Assembly: GCA_030672545.1 (NCBI GenBank)
Contig: DAOVGF010000042.1
Span: 1 to 23,496 of the forward strand
DNA from: Candidatus Aerophobota bacterium
Lineage (GTDB): Bacteria; Aerophobota; Aerophobia; Aerophobales; Aerophobaceae
Length of the DNA stretch: 23,496 nt
Direction: 5' to 3'
In this document: positions 1-7,020 of the stretch, piece after piece
Layout of the letters: the number at the start of each line of letters is the position of its first letter
Position numbering within the stretch: the stretch's first letter is position 1
The notes under the pieces: model-generated
What the model saw: only the letters and a program-made list of their open reading frames with translations
What the model was told of the DNA's origin: nothing
The model's database searches: none
Translations under genes and position numbers: made by a program

Positions 1-28
1 GACCGATCCCCTCAATAAATGTGAGTTT

Positions 29-56
29 ATTATACGCGACGACTTATCTATGTCAA
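29..56 (-). promoter_or_regulatory. Consensus sigma-70 promoter reading out of the left edge
   Basis: On the minus strand a perfect -35 box TTGACA (51-56) and a perfect -10 box TATAAT (29-34) are separated by 16 nt. Transcription would start near position 22 and run leftward out of the window, so a gene or operon distinct from coaX probably begins beyond base 1. Both hexamers match consensus at all positions, which is unlikely by chance in a gap this small. The gene it serves is not visible. Confidence 0.7.
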
Positions 57-62
57 GAAAAT

Positions 63-80
63 GGGAGGTTAAAACCTCCC
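63..80. repeat. Short palindromic repeat, copy 1 (GGGAGGTT / AACCTCCC)
   Basis: Two perfect 8-bp arms are separated by 2 bp and followed by CTAC. The same palindrome recurs at 1745-1762 and 21573-21590, always in a gap between genes. It would form a very tight hairpin. It is most likely a dispersed non-autonomous palindromic repeat; it lacks the U-run of an intrinsic terminator. Confidence 0.7.
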
Positions 81-90
81 CTACTCAAAA

Positions 91-163
91 CCCGAGATTG
101 CTTCGCTTCGCTCGCAATGACAGGGAAGGAGTCACCACAGAGCCGGTTCCTCGCAATGACAGA
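91..163. repeat. Dispersed repeat with TCGCAATGACA core, two partial copies
   Basis: The core TCGCAATGACA occurs at 112-122 and 151-161, and again at 14217-14227. The first copy is preceded by GAGATTGC and by repeated CTTCG triplet-like units. Read on the minus strand this is the TGTCATTGCGAG...GCAATCT type of intergenic repeat seen widely in draft genomes of uncultivated bacteria. No coding capacity is visible. Together with the next feature it fills the stretch downstream of coaX. Confidence 0.6.
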
Positions 164-197
164 GAGTATCACCGGAGCAAGGGAGAATGTGCCGAGC
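164..197 (+). repeat. 34-bp dispersed repeat, copy A (overlaps the 3' end of coaX)
   Basis: It begins GAGTATCACCGGAGCAAGGG and ends CCGAGC. Copy B at 14111-14144 matches it at 30 of 34 positions, and copy C on the minus strand at 8764-8797 at 27 of 34. A half copy lies at 20224-20239 (15 of 16). In this copy the minus strand of the repeat encodes the stop codon and the last residues of coaX. Confidence 0.7.
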
Positions 198-948
198 CCT
201 CCTGGGCGATGAAATTCAATCCTTGTAAAGTGAGGTTCGGGTTTACTTCGTCAATTTGAGGACATTCTTTCCTAAGTAGGGATCCCCATCCTCCGGTAGC
301 AATAACGGTGGGCTTTTCGCCCAGCTCTTCTTCGATCAACCTCAAGACTTCCTTGATCCCTCCCAGGCAGGAATAGAAAATACCGCCGATGAGGTTATCC
401 CGGGTATTTCTTCCAATTATCCGGGAAGGTTTTTGAAACTCTACCGGGAACAGACACTCCGTTTTTTCCCAGAGAGTCTCCATAGAAACTCTTATTCCCG
501 GAGCAATTACTCCTCCTAAAAATTCCCCTTTTTTTGAAATTACATCAAAGGTAGTAGCCGTCCCAAAATCGATCACCACCGCCGGCAAAGAATAAAGTTT
601 CACTGCCCCCATTACATTGGCAATCCTGTCAGCTCCTACCTCCTGGGGTTCGTCGCAAATCAGAGGAACAGTGGTGTTCCGATAGTCAATCTCCAGGGGA
701 GCTATCCCTAAATATTTTTTTACCGCTTTTCTTAAGGGAATTAGGGCTGACTGAGCTACCGAGCAAATGATCACTCTGCTTATCTTCGCTTCTTTATGGC
801 CGGCTCTAATCCAGTCCAATAGTATAATTCCCCATTCGTCAGTCTCTCGGGGAGGTAAAGTAGCAAACTCACCCTTCCAGAGAAGTTTATCCTCACTGAA
901 TAAACCCGTTTTAACCACAGTATTACCAATATCAACAACCAGATTCAA
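169..948 (-). CDS. coaX: Type III pantothenate kinase
   Basis: Phosphorylates pantothenate, the first step of coenzyme A synthesis, in the cytoplasm. The 259-residue protein has the ASKHA-fold signatures of type III kinases: DIGNT (6-10), GADR (105-108, with the presumed catalytic Asp107), and DFGTATTFD (127-135) followed by GGVIAPG. Length is normal. The start is TTG at 948, chosen because DIGNT must lie at the extreme N-terminus and an AAGGA box lies 8-9 nt upstream; it overlaps the end of birA by 17 bp, implying coupled translation at the end of the proS operon. The family usually ends a few residues after the QGLNF helix. Here the last eight or so residues and the TGA stop come from a dispersed repeat that also occurs elsewhere in the window. 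Confidence 0.95.
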   Translation of the reverse strand: MNLVVDIGNTVVKTGLFSEDKLLWKGEFATLPPRETDEWGIILLDWIRAGHKEAKISRVIICSVAQSALIPLRKAVKKYLGIAPLEIDYRNTTVPLICDEPQEVGADRIANVMGAVKLYSLPAVVIDFGTATTFDVISKKGEFLGGVIAPGIRVSMETLWEKTECLFPVEFQKPSRIIGRNTRDNLIGGIFYSCLGGIKEVLRLIEEELGEKPTVIATGGWGSLLRKECPQIDEVNPNLTLQGLNFIAQEGSAHSPLLR

Positions 949-1714
949 TTAGGGAATCCTTTTCTCCTATTTTTCTTAAATGGATCGACCTTTCTCCCAA
1001 GTCTATCTTTCTTTGAACGCCACTCTCCAAACGCAGAATAAGACATCCCTCCTCGTCCAGACCTTGCACCAGACCACTAATTCCGTCCTGATCAATCCCT
1101 ACCTTCACTAATTTTCCCAAGAGATAAAGGAAAGGATGAATCATTTCTAATAAAGAAGAAAAATCAAACAAACAAAGCCGATACATCTGCTCTAATTCTT
1201 TGAGTAAATGAGCGAGAAAAAATGAAAGATATATCTTGCGACCGATTTCTTTACTGAGTGAAGTAGCTGTAAAACCAAGTGGGGAAGGAAAATCCACTAT
1301 ATTAACGTTAATTCCCAGCCCCAGGATAACAAACTTTAACTTCTTCCCGTCTAGGCTGGCCCGACACATAACCCCACCCACTTTTTTCCCCTCAATGAGA
1401 ACATCATTGGGCCAAAGAATATTAGTAGAAAGAGAAGGAAATAACTTTTGGATAGAAAAAACCACCGCCCCGGCTGCAGCCATGTTAATACGGCCTAGAC
1501 TGGAAATAGGAATATTCGGATAAAGAATCAAGGAAAACCAAAGGCCTCCCGGGGGTGAAAACCACCAGTTACCCCCTCGGCCCTGCCCGTTAGTTTGCTC
1601 TCCGGCAATTACTACGGTACCCTCTTTTTCTCCTTGGTGAGCCAAAAATCTGGCTGTTAAGTTGGTCGAATCAAGACAAGGATAATAATATATCCTCCGG
1701 CCAAATTTTCTCAT
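932..1714 (-). CDS. birA: Biotin--[acetyl-CoA-carboxylase] ligase (BirA/BPL, no HTH domain)
   Basis: Activates biotin with ATP and attaches it to a lysine of biotin-dependent carboxylases. Visible motifs are the STN box of the substrate pocket, the biotinoyl-AMP loop around GQGRGGNWW, WPNDV with the following GKKVGG, and the GLGINVN stretch, then a small SH3-like C-terminal domain. At about 260 residues there is no room for the N-terminal winged helix, so this is a monofunctional ligase and not a repressor. I start at ATG 1714, which has GGAGAGGA upstream. A TTG at 1738 would add eight residues but has no ribosome site and lies against a palindromic repeat. The gene is downstream of ribF after a 117-bp gap and its end overlaps coaX. 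Confidence 0.93.
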   Translation of the reverse strand: MRKFGRRIYYYPCLDSTNLTARFLAHQGEKEGTVVIAGEQTNGQGRGGNWWFSPPGGLWFSLILYPNIPISSLGRINMAAAGAVVFSIQKLFPSLSTNILWPNDVLIEGKKVGGVMCRASLDGKKLKFVILGLGINVNIVDFPSPLGFTATSLSKEIGRKIYLSFFLAHLLKELEQMYRLCLFDFSSLLEMIHPFLYLLGKLVKVGIDQDGISGLVQGLDEEGCLILRLESGVQRKIDLGERSIHLRKIGEKDSLIESGC

Positions 1715-1744
1715 CCTTAAATATCCTCTCCGGAACAAGGAAAT

Positions 1745-1762
1745 GGGAGGCTAAAGCCTCCC
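1745..1762. repeat. Short palindromic repeat, copy 2 (GGGAGGCT / AGCCTCCC)
   Basis: Perfect 8-bp arms with a 2-bp centre, followed by CCTACC, in the gap between ribF and birA. The T-to-C change relative to copy 1 is matched by the compensating A-to-G change in the other arm, so the pairing is preserved. Confidence 0.7.
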
Positions 1763-1831
1763 CTACCTTAACTGGACGCACAACGACAACTTCGGTTACC
1801 CTTGGGTAAGCTAAAATTGCCTACTAAGAGA

Positions 1832-2740
1832 TTAAGCTGACATCTCCTCAACAAATCTCTTATCCTTATTTAATCTTTTCACCAGATCAAGGGAAGTGGA
1901 AAATTGCTGAATCCGGCGAATTTTACTTATTAATTCCAAAGAAATAATCTCTCCCTGAATCTGCCGGTGGAATCCCAAAATATGAGCTTCCACTCCGAAA
2001 GAATTATCTTGGAAGGTGGGCCGATTCCCCACATTAACAATAGCTTTGAAGGTTTTTCCCTTATAGTTGATTTGCCCGGCGTATACAGCCGGAGCAGGCA
2101 ATAGTTTTTGGGGATCTGCTCGAACATTGGCTGTGGGAAAACCCATTTTTTGCCCTCTACCCTGGCCCTTTATTACCTCACCAATGATAGTGGGATAATG
2201 ACCCAGATAACTGCCTGCTTGATTAACCTTGCCTTCTTTAATTAAACGGCGAATGCCTGAGCTACTGATTTTTTCTCCGTTCACCCGTAAATGCGGTAAT
2301 ACAGTAAGAGCAAAAGAAAATCGCTTCTGGGCTTTTCTGAGCCACTCGATATTCCCCTCTCTGTTTCTCCCAAAAGCAAAATCTTCTCCCACGGCTATTT
2401 CAGCAATTTGGTAATTCTTGGTTAACTCATTCAAAAAACACTCCGGACTTAACGACTTGAATTGAGGAGTAAAAGAGAAAAGATTTACCATATCCAATCC
2501 CAGTTTTTCAAAAACTTCCCTTTTCTCTGGCCAGGTGGTTAAAAAAGGAAAGGAAGTTAGGGAGAAACAACTATCCGAGACAAAATTGAAAGTAAGAAGA
2601 CAGCTTTTGCTCTGTATCTCTTTAGCTTTCTCTACCAGGTACTTGATTATCTGTTGATGTCCCAGATGAATACCATCGTAAAAACCAACGGTTAAAATAA
2701 TCCTCTCACCTTGTCCCTGAAAATTCTTCCTTATTAACAC
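1832..2740 (-). CDS. ribF: Bifunctional riboflavin kinase / FAD synthetase
   Basis: Converts riboflavin to FMN and then to FAD. The N-terminal adenylyltransferase domain shows the nucleotide-binding GFYDGIHLGH (19-28, HxGH type), GEDFAFG (118-124) and SSSGIR (159-164), the last usually written SSTxIR. The C-terminal kinase domain shows GFPTANV (200-206), NVGNRPTF (236-243) and Glu251 in the GVEAHIL strand. Length of 302 residues is typical. The start is GTG at 2740, directly abutting the truB stop codon, with only a weak upstream AGGG box, so it probably depends on translational coupling. TruB-RibF is a widely conserved neighbour pair. Confidence 0.95.
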   Translation of the reverse strand: MLIRKNFQGQGERIILTVGFYDGIHLGHQQIIKYLVEKAKEIQSKSCLLTFNFVSDSCFSLTSFPFLTTWPEKREVFEKLGLDMVNLFSFTPQFKSLSPECFLNELTKNYQIAEIAVGEDFAFGRNREGNIEWLRKAQKRFSFALTVLPHLRVNGEKISSSGIRRLIKEGKVNQAGSYLGHYPTIIGEVIKGQGRGQKMGFPTANVRADPQKLLPAPAVYAGQINYKGKTFKAIVNVGNRPTFQDNSFGVEAHILGFHRQIQGEIISLELISKIRRIQQFSTSLDLVKRLNKDKRFVEEMSA

Positions 2741-3679
2741 TTAGACTAATACCCTGAGATATTTAAGACCGGCCTTATTTTTATCAAAATGGCTGCTGTT
2801 CTGCAAACTAACGGAGACAGCTAACAACCTTCCGTCTAAACTGCACAGTCGAACTTTATCCCCCTTCTCCAAATTAACGGGGATCTCTTTTAGGTGGGCT
2901 AAATAAAGAGGCTGGCCCCACTTTATTAATTTTTCTGCCTCTTGCCTCACCCGGAGCAGAGGCAAATGAGGTAGGGCTTCGGCTGAGGACAAAATGAACT
3001 TCTCAACTTCTCTCTCATTAACCTCATTCTTAATCTCCGATAAGGTCGAAGCCGATTCCAGACTAAACGGACCTATCCTGAGACGCGTGAGAGCAGACTG
3101 ATAAGCCCCATAGCCTGATAATTCTCCAATTTCGCTACACAAACTACGAACATACGTTCCCCCGGAACAGCGAAGTTCAAATCCAGCTTCGGGATGTTGA
3201 CCAGACTCGAAATTCAAGAGGTTTAACCAGAAAATCTCTACTTCTCGGGGGGGGCGCTCCACCTCAATCCCCTGACGAGCTAACTCATATAATCTTCTAC
3301 CTTTAAAATGAACGGCGGAGAACATAGGAGGAATCTGGCTTATTTTTCCTACAAATTTCTGAAGAATTTCCTCTATTTCTTCCTTGGTCAAGTTAGAAGC
3401 ATCTTTATTTTCCAGAAGTGAGCCTTCTTCGTCCAAACTATCAGTTGAAACTCCAAATACCATTTTCCCTCGATATGTCTTGTCCAATCTCTGCAGGAAG
3501 GGAGTCAGTATGGTAGCTTTACCCAGGAGAATTAGCAGGAGACCAGTGGCCTTGGGATCGAGAGTGCCCGTGTGACCAACCCGGGAGAAATGAAAAATTT
3601 CTCTTATTCGGGTAACCACATCGTGGGAAGTCATTCCCTTTTCCTTATCCACTAATAAAAGACCGGTTCTATCTCTCAT
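2741..3679 (-). CDS. truB: tRNA pseudouridine(55) synthase TruB
   Basis: Isomerises U55 to pseudouridine in the T-loop of tRNAs. The 312-residue protein contains the family hallmark GHTGTLDPKATGLL (35-48) with catalytic Asp41, the KTYRG motif with the active-site Tyr near residue 68, and RCSGGTYVRSL (about 169-179). A C-terminal PUA-like region follows. It begins 3 nt after ylxP and abuts ribF, consistent with one transcript. The position between infB and ribF is classic for this gene. Confidence 0.97.
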   Translation of the reverse strand: MRDRTGLLLVDKEKGMTSHDVVTRIREIFHFSRVGHTGTLDPKATGLLLILLGKATILTPFLQRLDKTYRGKMVFGVSTDSLDEEGSLLENKDASNLTKEEIEEILQKFVGKISQIPPMFSAVHFKGRRLYELARQGIEVERPPREVEIFWLNLLNFESGQHPEAGFELRCSGGTYVRSLCSEIGELSGYGAYQSALTRLRIGPFSLESASTLSEIKNEVNEREVEKFILSSAEALPHLPLLRVRQEAEKLIKWGQPLYLAHLKEIPVNLEKGDKVRLCSLDGRLLAVSVSLQNSSHFDKNKAGLKYLRVLV

Positions 3680-3682
3680 CTT

Positions 3683-3964
3683 TTACAAAAACTCCATTTT
3701 AGAATTAATTAAAGAAAGGCCTCTTTCTTTTTTTATCAGTTCCAAGATCTTGTTGAGAACCTTTTGGGCGAATCTCATCTCGGTAGTGATTAGACTAATT
3801 CCCAGTTCTGTTCTTTGCCAAAGGTCCTGATGACCAATTTCTGAAACAGAAACATTGAAATTATTTCTGATTTTGAAAATAAGTCTTTTGAGGAATCGAC
3901 GTTTTTCTTTCAGAGAGTTGCCGGAAAAAAAACGAAGGTCAAGCTCGAGAATTCCTATAATCAT
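3683..3964 (-). CDS. ylxP: DUF503 family protein (YlxP)
   Basis: A 93-residue protein of the DUF503 family, small ferredoxin-like fold proteins encoded beside infB and rbfA in many bacteria. Family features seen are an N-terminal hydrophobic strand followed by the SLKEKRR box (17-23), NNFNVSVSE (34-42) and a central strand before the C-terminal helix. In Bacillus the orthologue belongs to the nusA-infB cluster; a role linked to ribosome or translation factors is inferred from this conserved context only. Here it sits directly before truB, where rbfA would be expected in between. The upstream ribosome site is weak, and a 132-bp gap separates it from infB. Confidence 0.9.
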   Translation of the reverse strand: MIIGILELDLRFFSGNSLKEKRRFLKRLIFKIRNNFNVSVSEIGHQDLWQRTELGISLITTEMRFAQKVLNKILELIKKERGLSLINSKMEFL

Positions 3965-4096
3965 TTAAGGATTTAAAACATCCATCTAACTAAATTTTGG
4001 GTTGTGGAAAAAGATCAACCTTTCTATTGGGCAAGACTTGACCCTGCATCCGAGACCAAACTGGTAATTACTTAGACAGGGGAACAAAAAAATTCT

Positions 4097-5773
4097 TCAG
4101 AGAGGTTGTTGCTGATAAACCACAATTGTATCACCTACGACCACTTTATTAAAATTCTGGAGATTTATTCCACATTCAAATCCATTCTGGACTTCATTTA
4201 CATCTCGACTAAATCTTCTTAGACTGGCTATGTTCCCCTCACCGACGACCTCACCCTCTCTGAGAATTCTAACTTTGGCTCCTCGAATAACTTTGCCTTC
4301 GGTAATCAAACAACCAACTACAACACCAACCCGGGGGACTTTGAAAAGCTGCTTTACCTGCGCTTTGCCCATAATTACTTCCTCAACCTCAGGAGTGAGC
4401 AATCCTTCTACCGCCTTTTCAATATCATCAATGAGATTATAAATAATCTGATATGATCTAATTTCTACATTTTCTCCCCTGGCCAATGCTGTTACCTCAG
4501 AACTGGTCTGCACGTTAAAACTGATTATCACTGCTCGAGAAGCTGAGGCCAGTAAAATATCGGATTTATTTACTTCCCCCACTCCTCCATGAATGACATA
4601 TATTTTAGCCTTACCCTCACAGAAATTCTTCGCTGTATCCTGAAGAGCCCCAAGAGAACCCTGGGTATCGGCTTTGAGAATCACATTAAGAGATTTCTCT
4701 TTTTCTTTTCCCGTCTCATAAAAAGTATCAAGACTAACCGTCTCTCTTTTCCTCAGACTTCTGATTCTCTTCCCCACCGCGGCTTGCATAGCCATTTGCC
4801 GAGCTTTCTTTTCATTATTCACCCGTCTTAAGATCTGACCAGGGCTACCCACACCAGAAAGTCCTAAAACTCTGACCGGCGTAGACGGCCCAGCTTTCTT
4901 TAATCTTTTTCTCTCCCAGTTCATTAAAGACTTTACCCTTCCAAAAATATCTTCTCCTACCAGAGTATCGCTTATTCGGAGGGTGCCCTGTTGGATCAGA
5001 AGAGTAGAAGATGGACCAGTTTGTCTATCCAGAGTAGATTCAATTATCACTGCCTGGAACTCACCTTCTGGATTACCACCTATTTCCAGCATTTCGGCTT
5101 CGAGAATGATCATATCTAAGAGCTCATTAATTCCTTCTCCAGTTACAGCGGACACCGGAACACAGATTGTCTCTCCTCCCCAATCTTCACAGGTCAAGTC
5201 ATAGTTAGCCAATTGAGTTTTCACTCGGTCAACCTTTGCCTCTTCCCGGTCAATTTTGTTTATGGCTACCACGATAGGAACTTTTGCTGCCCGGGCATGA
5301 TTTATAGCCTCAACAGTTTGGGGCATTACCCCATCATCGGCGGCTACTACAAGAACTACAATGTCGGTAACCCGGGCTCCATGTGCTCGCATGGCGGTAA
5401 ACACCTCATGGCCAGGAGTATCAATAAATACTATCCTCTTGTTTTGGAAGTAAACTTCTGAAGCACCAATACACTGAGTAATTCCCCCCACTTCTTTTTT
5501 CGCATTCTGAGTGTGACGAATCATGTCCAGTAAGGAAGTCTTACCATGATCAACATGTCCCAGAACAGCAACCACAGGGTCTCTGAGAACAAGTTTTTTT
5601 TCTTTGGGTAGGGGTGAGATGATTTTCTCTGCTACTAATCGTCTTATATTCTTAGCTTCCTGGTCTGTCAGGCTGCTAAGAGTAGTCTTGTTTGGAAGAC
5701 CTGACTCAGCTATAACCTTCAGAAGTTGCCGACTCGAAAGATCAAGCTTTCTGGCCAATTGGTAAACCCGCAT
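4097..5773 (-). CDS. infB: Translation initiation factor IF-2, short form
   Basis: The GTPase that delivers initiator tRNA to the ribosomal P site. A single small IF2_N module (about 1-55) is followed after a very short linker by the G domain: G1 GHVDHGKT (72-79), G2 GGITQCIGA (96-104), G3 DTPGH (118-122), G4 NKID (172-175) and G5 SAVTGEG (208-214). Domains II, III and the fMet-tRNA-binding C-terminal domain follow. At 558 residues it is shorter than most bacterial IF-2 proteins because the long charged N-terminal region is missing. Residue 101 in the switch I region is Cys where the family normally has His. ATG 5773 has AAGGAG upstream and lies 20 bp after nusA. Confidence 0.97.
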   Translation of the reverse strand: MRVYQLARKLDLSSRQLLKVIAESGLPNKTTLSSLTDQEAKNIRRLVAEKIISPLPKEKKLVLRDPVVAVLGHVDHGKTSLLDMIRHTQNAKKEVGGITQCIGASEVYFQNKRIVFIDTPGHEVFTAMRAHGARVTDIVVLVVAADDGVMPQTVEAINHARAAKVPIVVAINKIDREEAKVDRVKTQLANYDLTCEDWGGETICVPVSAVTGEGINELLDMIILEAEMLEIGGNPEGEFQAVIIESTLDRQTGPSSTLLIQQGTLRISDTLVGEDIFGRVKSLMNWERKRLKKAGPSTPVRVLGLSGVGSPGQILRRVNNEKKARQMAMQAAVGKRIRSLRKRETVSLDTFYETGKEKEKSLNVILKADTQGSLGALQDTAKNFCEGKAKIYVIHGGVGEVNKSDILLASASRAVIISFNVQTSSEVTALARGENVEIRSYQIIYNLIDDIEKAVEGLLTPEVEEVIMGKAQVKQLFKVPRVGVVVGCLITEGKVIRGAKVRILREGEVVGEGNIASLRRFSRDVNEVQNGFECGINLQNFNKVVVGDTIVVYQQQPL

Positions 5774-5793
5774 GTAATATCTCCTTCAGTCCT

Positions 5794-7020
5794 CTATTCA
5801 CCCACTTCTTTAGCCTTATCCAGAATTAGATTAGCTGTTTTCTCGCCAATTCCAGCCACCCGGGACAGACCTTCTGTACCTCCCCGGATTATATCCTTGA
5901 CCGTAATAAAACCAGCGTCGCTTAAAGCCTTAAAGGTTTTTTCCCCAATCCCGGGCAATTTTTTAAGGAAGACTACCTCTCTATCTATTTGGCCCAGGGA
6001 ACGGATATCTATCTGCCACCCGGTAAGTTTAGCCGCTAACTTTACATTTTCTCCATTGGCCCCGATAGCCAGAGAAAGTTGGTCATCAGAAACTATCACT
6101 TTAGCTTCTTTCCGGGCTTCATCAATTTTTATCTGCTTAACTTCGGCTGGTTTGAGAGAATTTTTGATAAAGGTGGCTGTATCCTCGCTGTACCTTATTA
6201 TGTCAATCCGTTCTCCCTCCAATTCTCTAAGAATAGCTTTTATCCTCGACCCTCTTAGCCCCACACAGGCTCCCACAGGATCCACTTTTTCATCTTTGGA
6301 GCTGACTACCACTTTGGCTCTTCTACTTGGATCTCTTTTGATTTGTCTAATTTCTACAATACCTTCAACAATCTCAGGAACTTCCAGCTCAAAAAGTCGG
6401 TACAGAAAAGCAGGATGGGTTTGAGAAAGAATAATGCGAGGGCCTTTAGGCTCCCTGGTTACCTGAAGAACATAAGTACGTAGTCGTTCTCCCTGGCGAT
6501 ACCTCCGGCCTAACAATTGCTCTCTCTTGGGAAGAATTCCCTCCACCTTTCCCAGATCTATTAGGATAAAACGATCCGTTCGGTAGCGAACAGTTCCACT
6601 GATAATCTCACCCTCCCGGTTTCTTAACTCCTGATAAAGTTGATCCTTCTCAACCTCCACAATTTGCTGCATCATTACATATTTTCCGGTACTGGCAGCG
6701 ATCCTGGTAAACTCCAGAGGACTAATCTCAACTTCTACTTCATCACCCAATTTTACCTCTTGGCTGATTTTTTCTCCCTCAACCAGAGAAATTTCAGTCC
6801 CCTCACTTCTCACTTTTTTCACGATCTTTTTTTTAACTAACACTCTGAGCTTACCGTTATCCTCATCAAGTAGAACTTTCAGCTCCCGAGGCGGCTGATC
6901 GTATTTTTTATTATAAGCAGAAAGCATTGCTTCTCGAATACTTTCCAGTAAGGCCTCTTGTGAAAGACCCCGCTCCCTTTCTATATATTCCAATAAATAG
7001 AGAATTTCTTTATCAGGCAT
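5794..7020 (-). CDS. nusA: Transcription termination/antitermination protein NusA
   Basis: Binds RNA polymerase and nascent RNA to modulate pausing, termination and antitermination. Domains in order are the N-terminal polymerase-binding domain (about 1-130), an S1 domain (about 138-200), KH1 with the loop VGLRGSRI (253-260), KH2 with AIGANGENVKLA (319-330), and a C-terminal pair of helix-hairpin-helix motifs at LPGIGEKT (355-362) and VAGIGEKTA (388-396). The acidic repeats of the E. coli protein are absent. Its ATG overlaps the proS stop by 8 bp. rimP, the usual upstream partner, is not present; proS occupies that place. Confidence 0.97.
   Translation of the reverse strand: MPDKEILYLLEYIERERGLSQEALLESIREAMLSAYNKKYDQPPRELKVLLDEDNGKLRVLVKKKIVKKVRSEGTEISLVEGEKISQEVKLGDEVEVEISPLEFTRIAASTGKYVMMQQIVEVEKDQLYQELRNREGEIISGTVRYRTDRFILIDLGKVEGILPKREQLLGRRYRQGERLRTYVLQVTREPKGPRIILSQTHPAFLYRLFELEVPEIVEGIVEIRQIKRDPSRRAKVVVSSKDEKVDPVGACVGLRGSRIKAILRELEGERIDIIRYSEDTATFIKNSLKPAEVKQIKIDEARKEAKVIVSDDQLSLAIGANGENVKLAAKLTGWQIDIRSLGQIDREVVFLKKLPGIGEKTFKALSDAGFITVKDIIRGGTEGLSRVAGIGEKTANLILDKAKEVGE

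Noticed and set aside
63..80. Intrinsic terminator at the GGGAGG palindromes
   Set aside because: No U-run follows on either strand and the same element is dispersed among gaps, so a repeat family explains it better.
3965..4096. Search for rbfA between infB and ylxP
   Set aside because: The gap is only 132 bp and has no open frame resembling RbfA on either strand.
5726..6424. 232-codon open frame on the plus strand
   Set aside because: It lies antisense to nusA (and the start of infB), shows no recognisable domain and is low-complexity Ser/Leu/Pro-rich, typical of a shadow frame.
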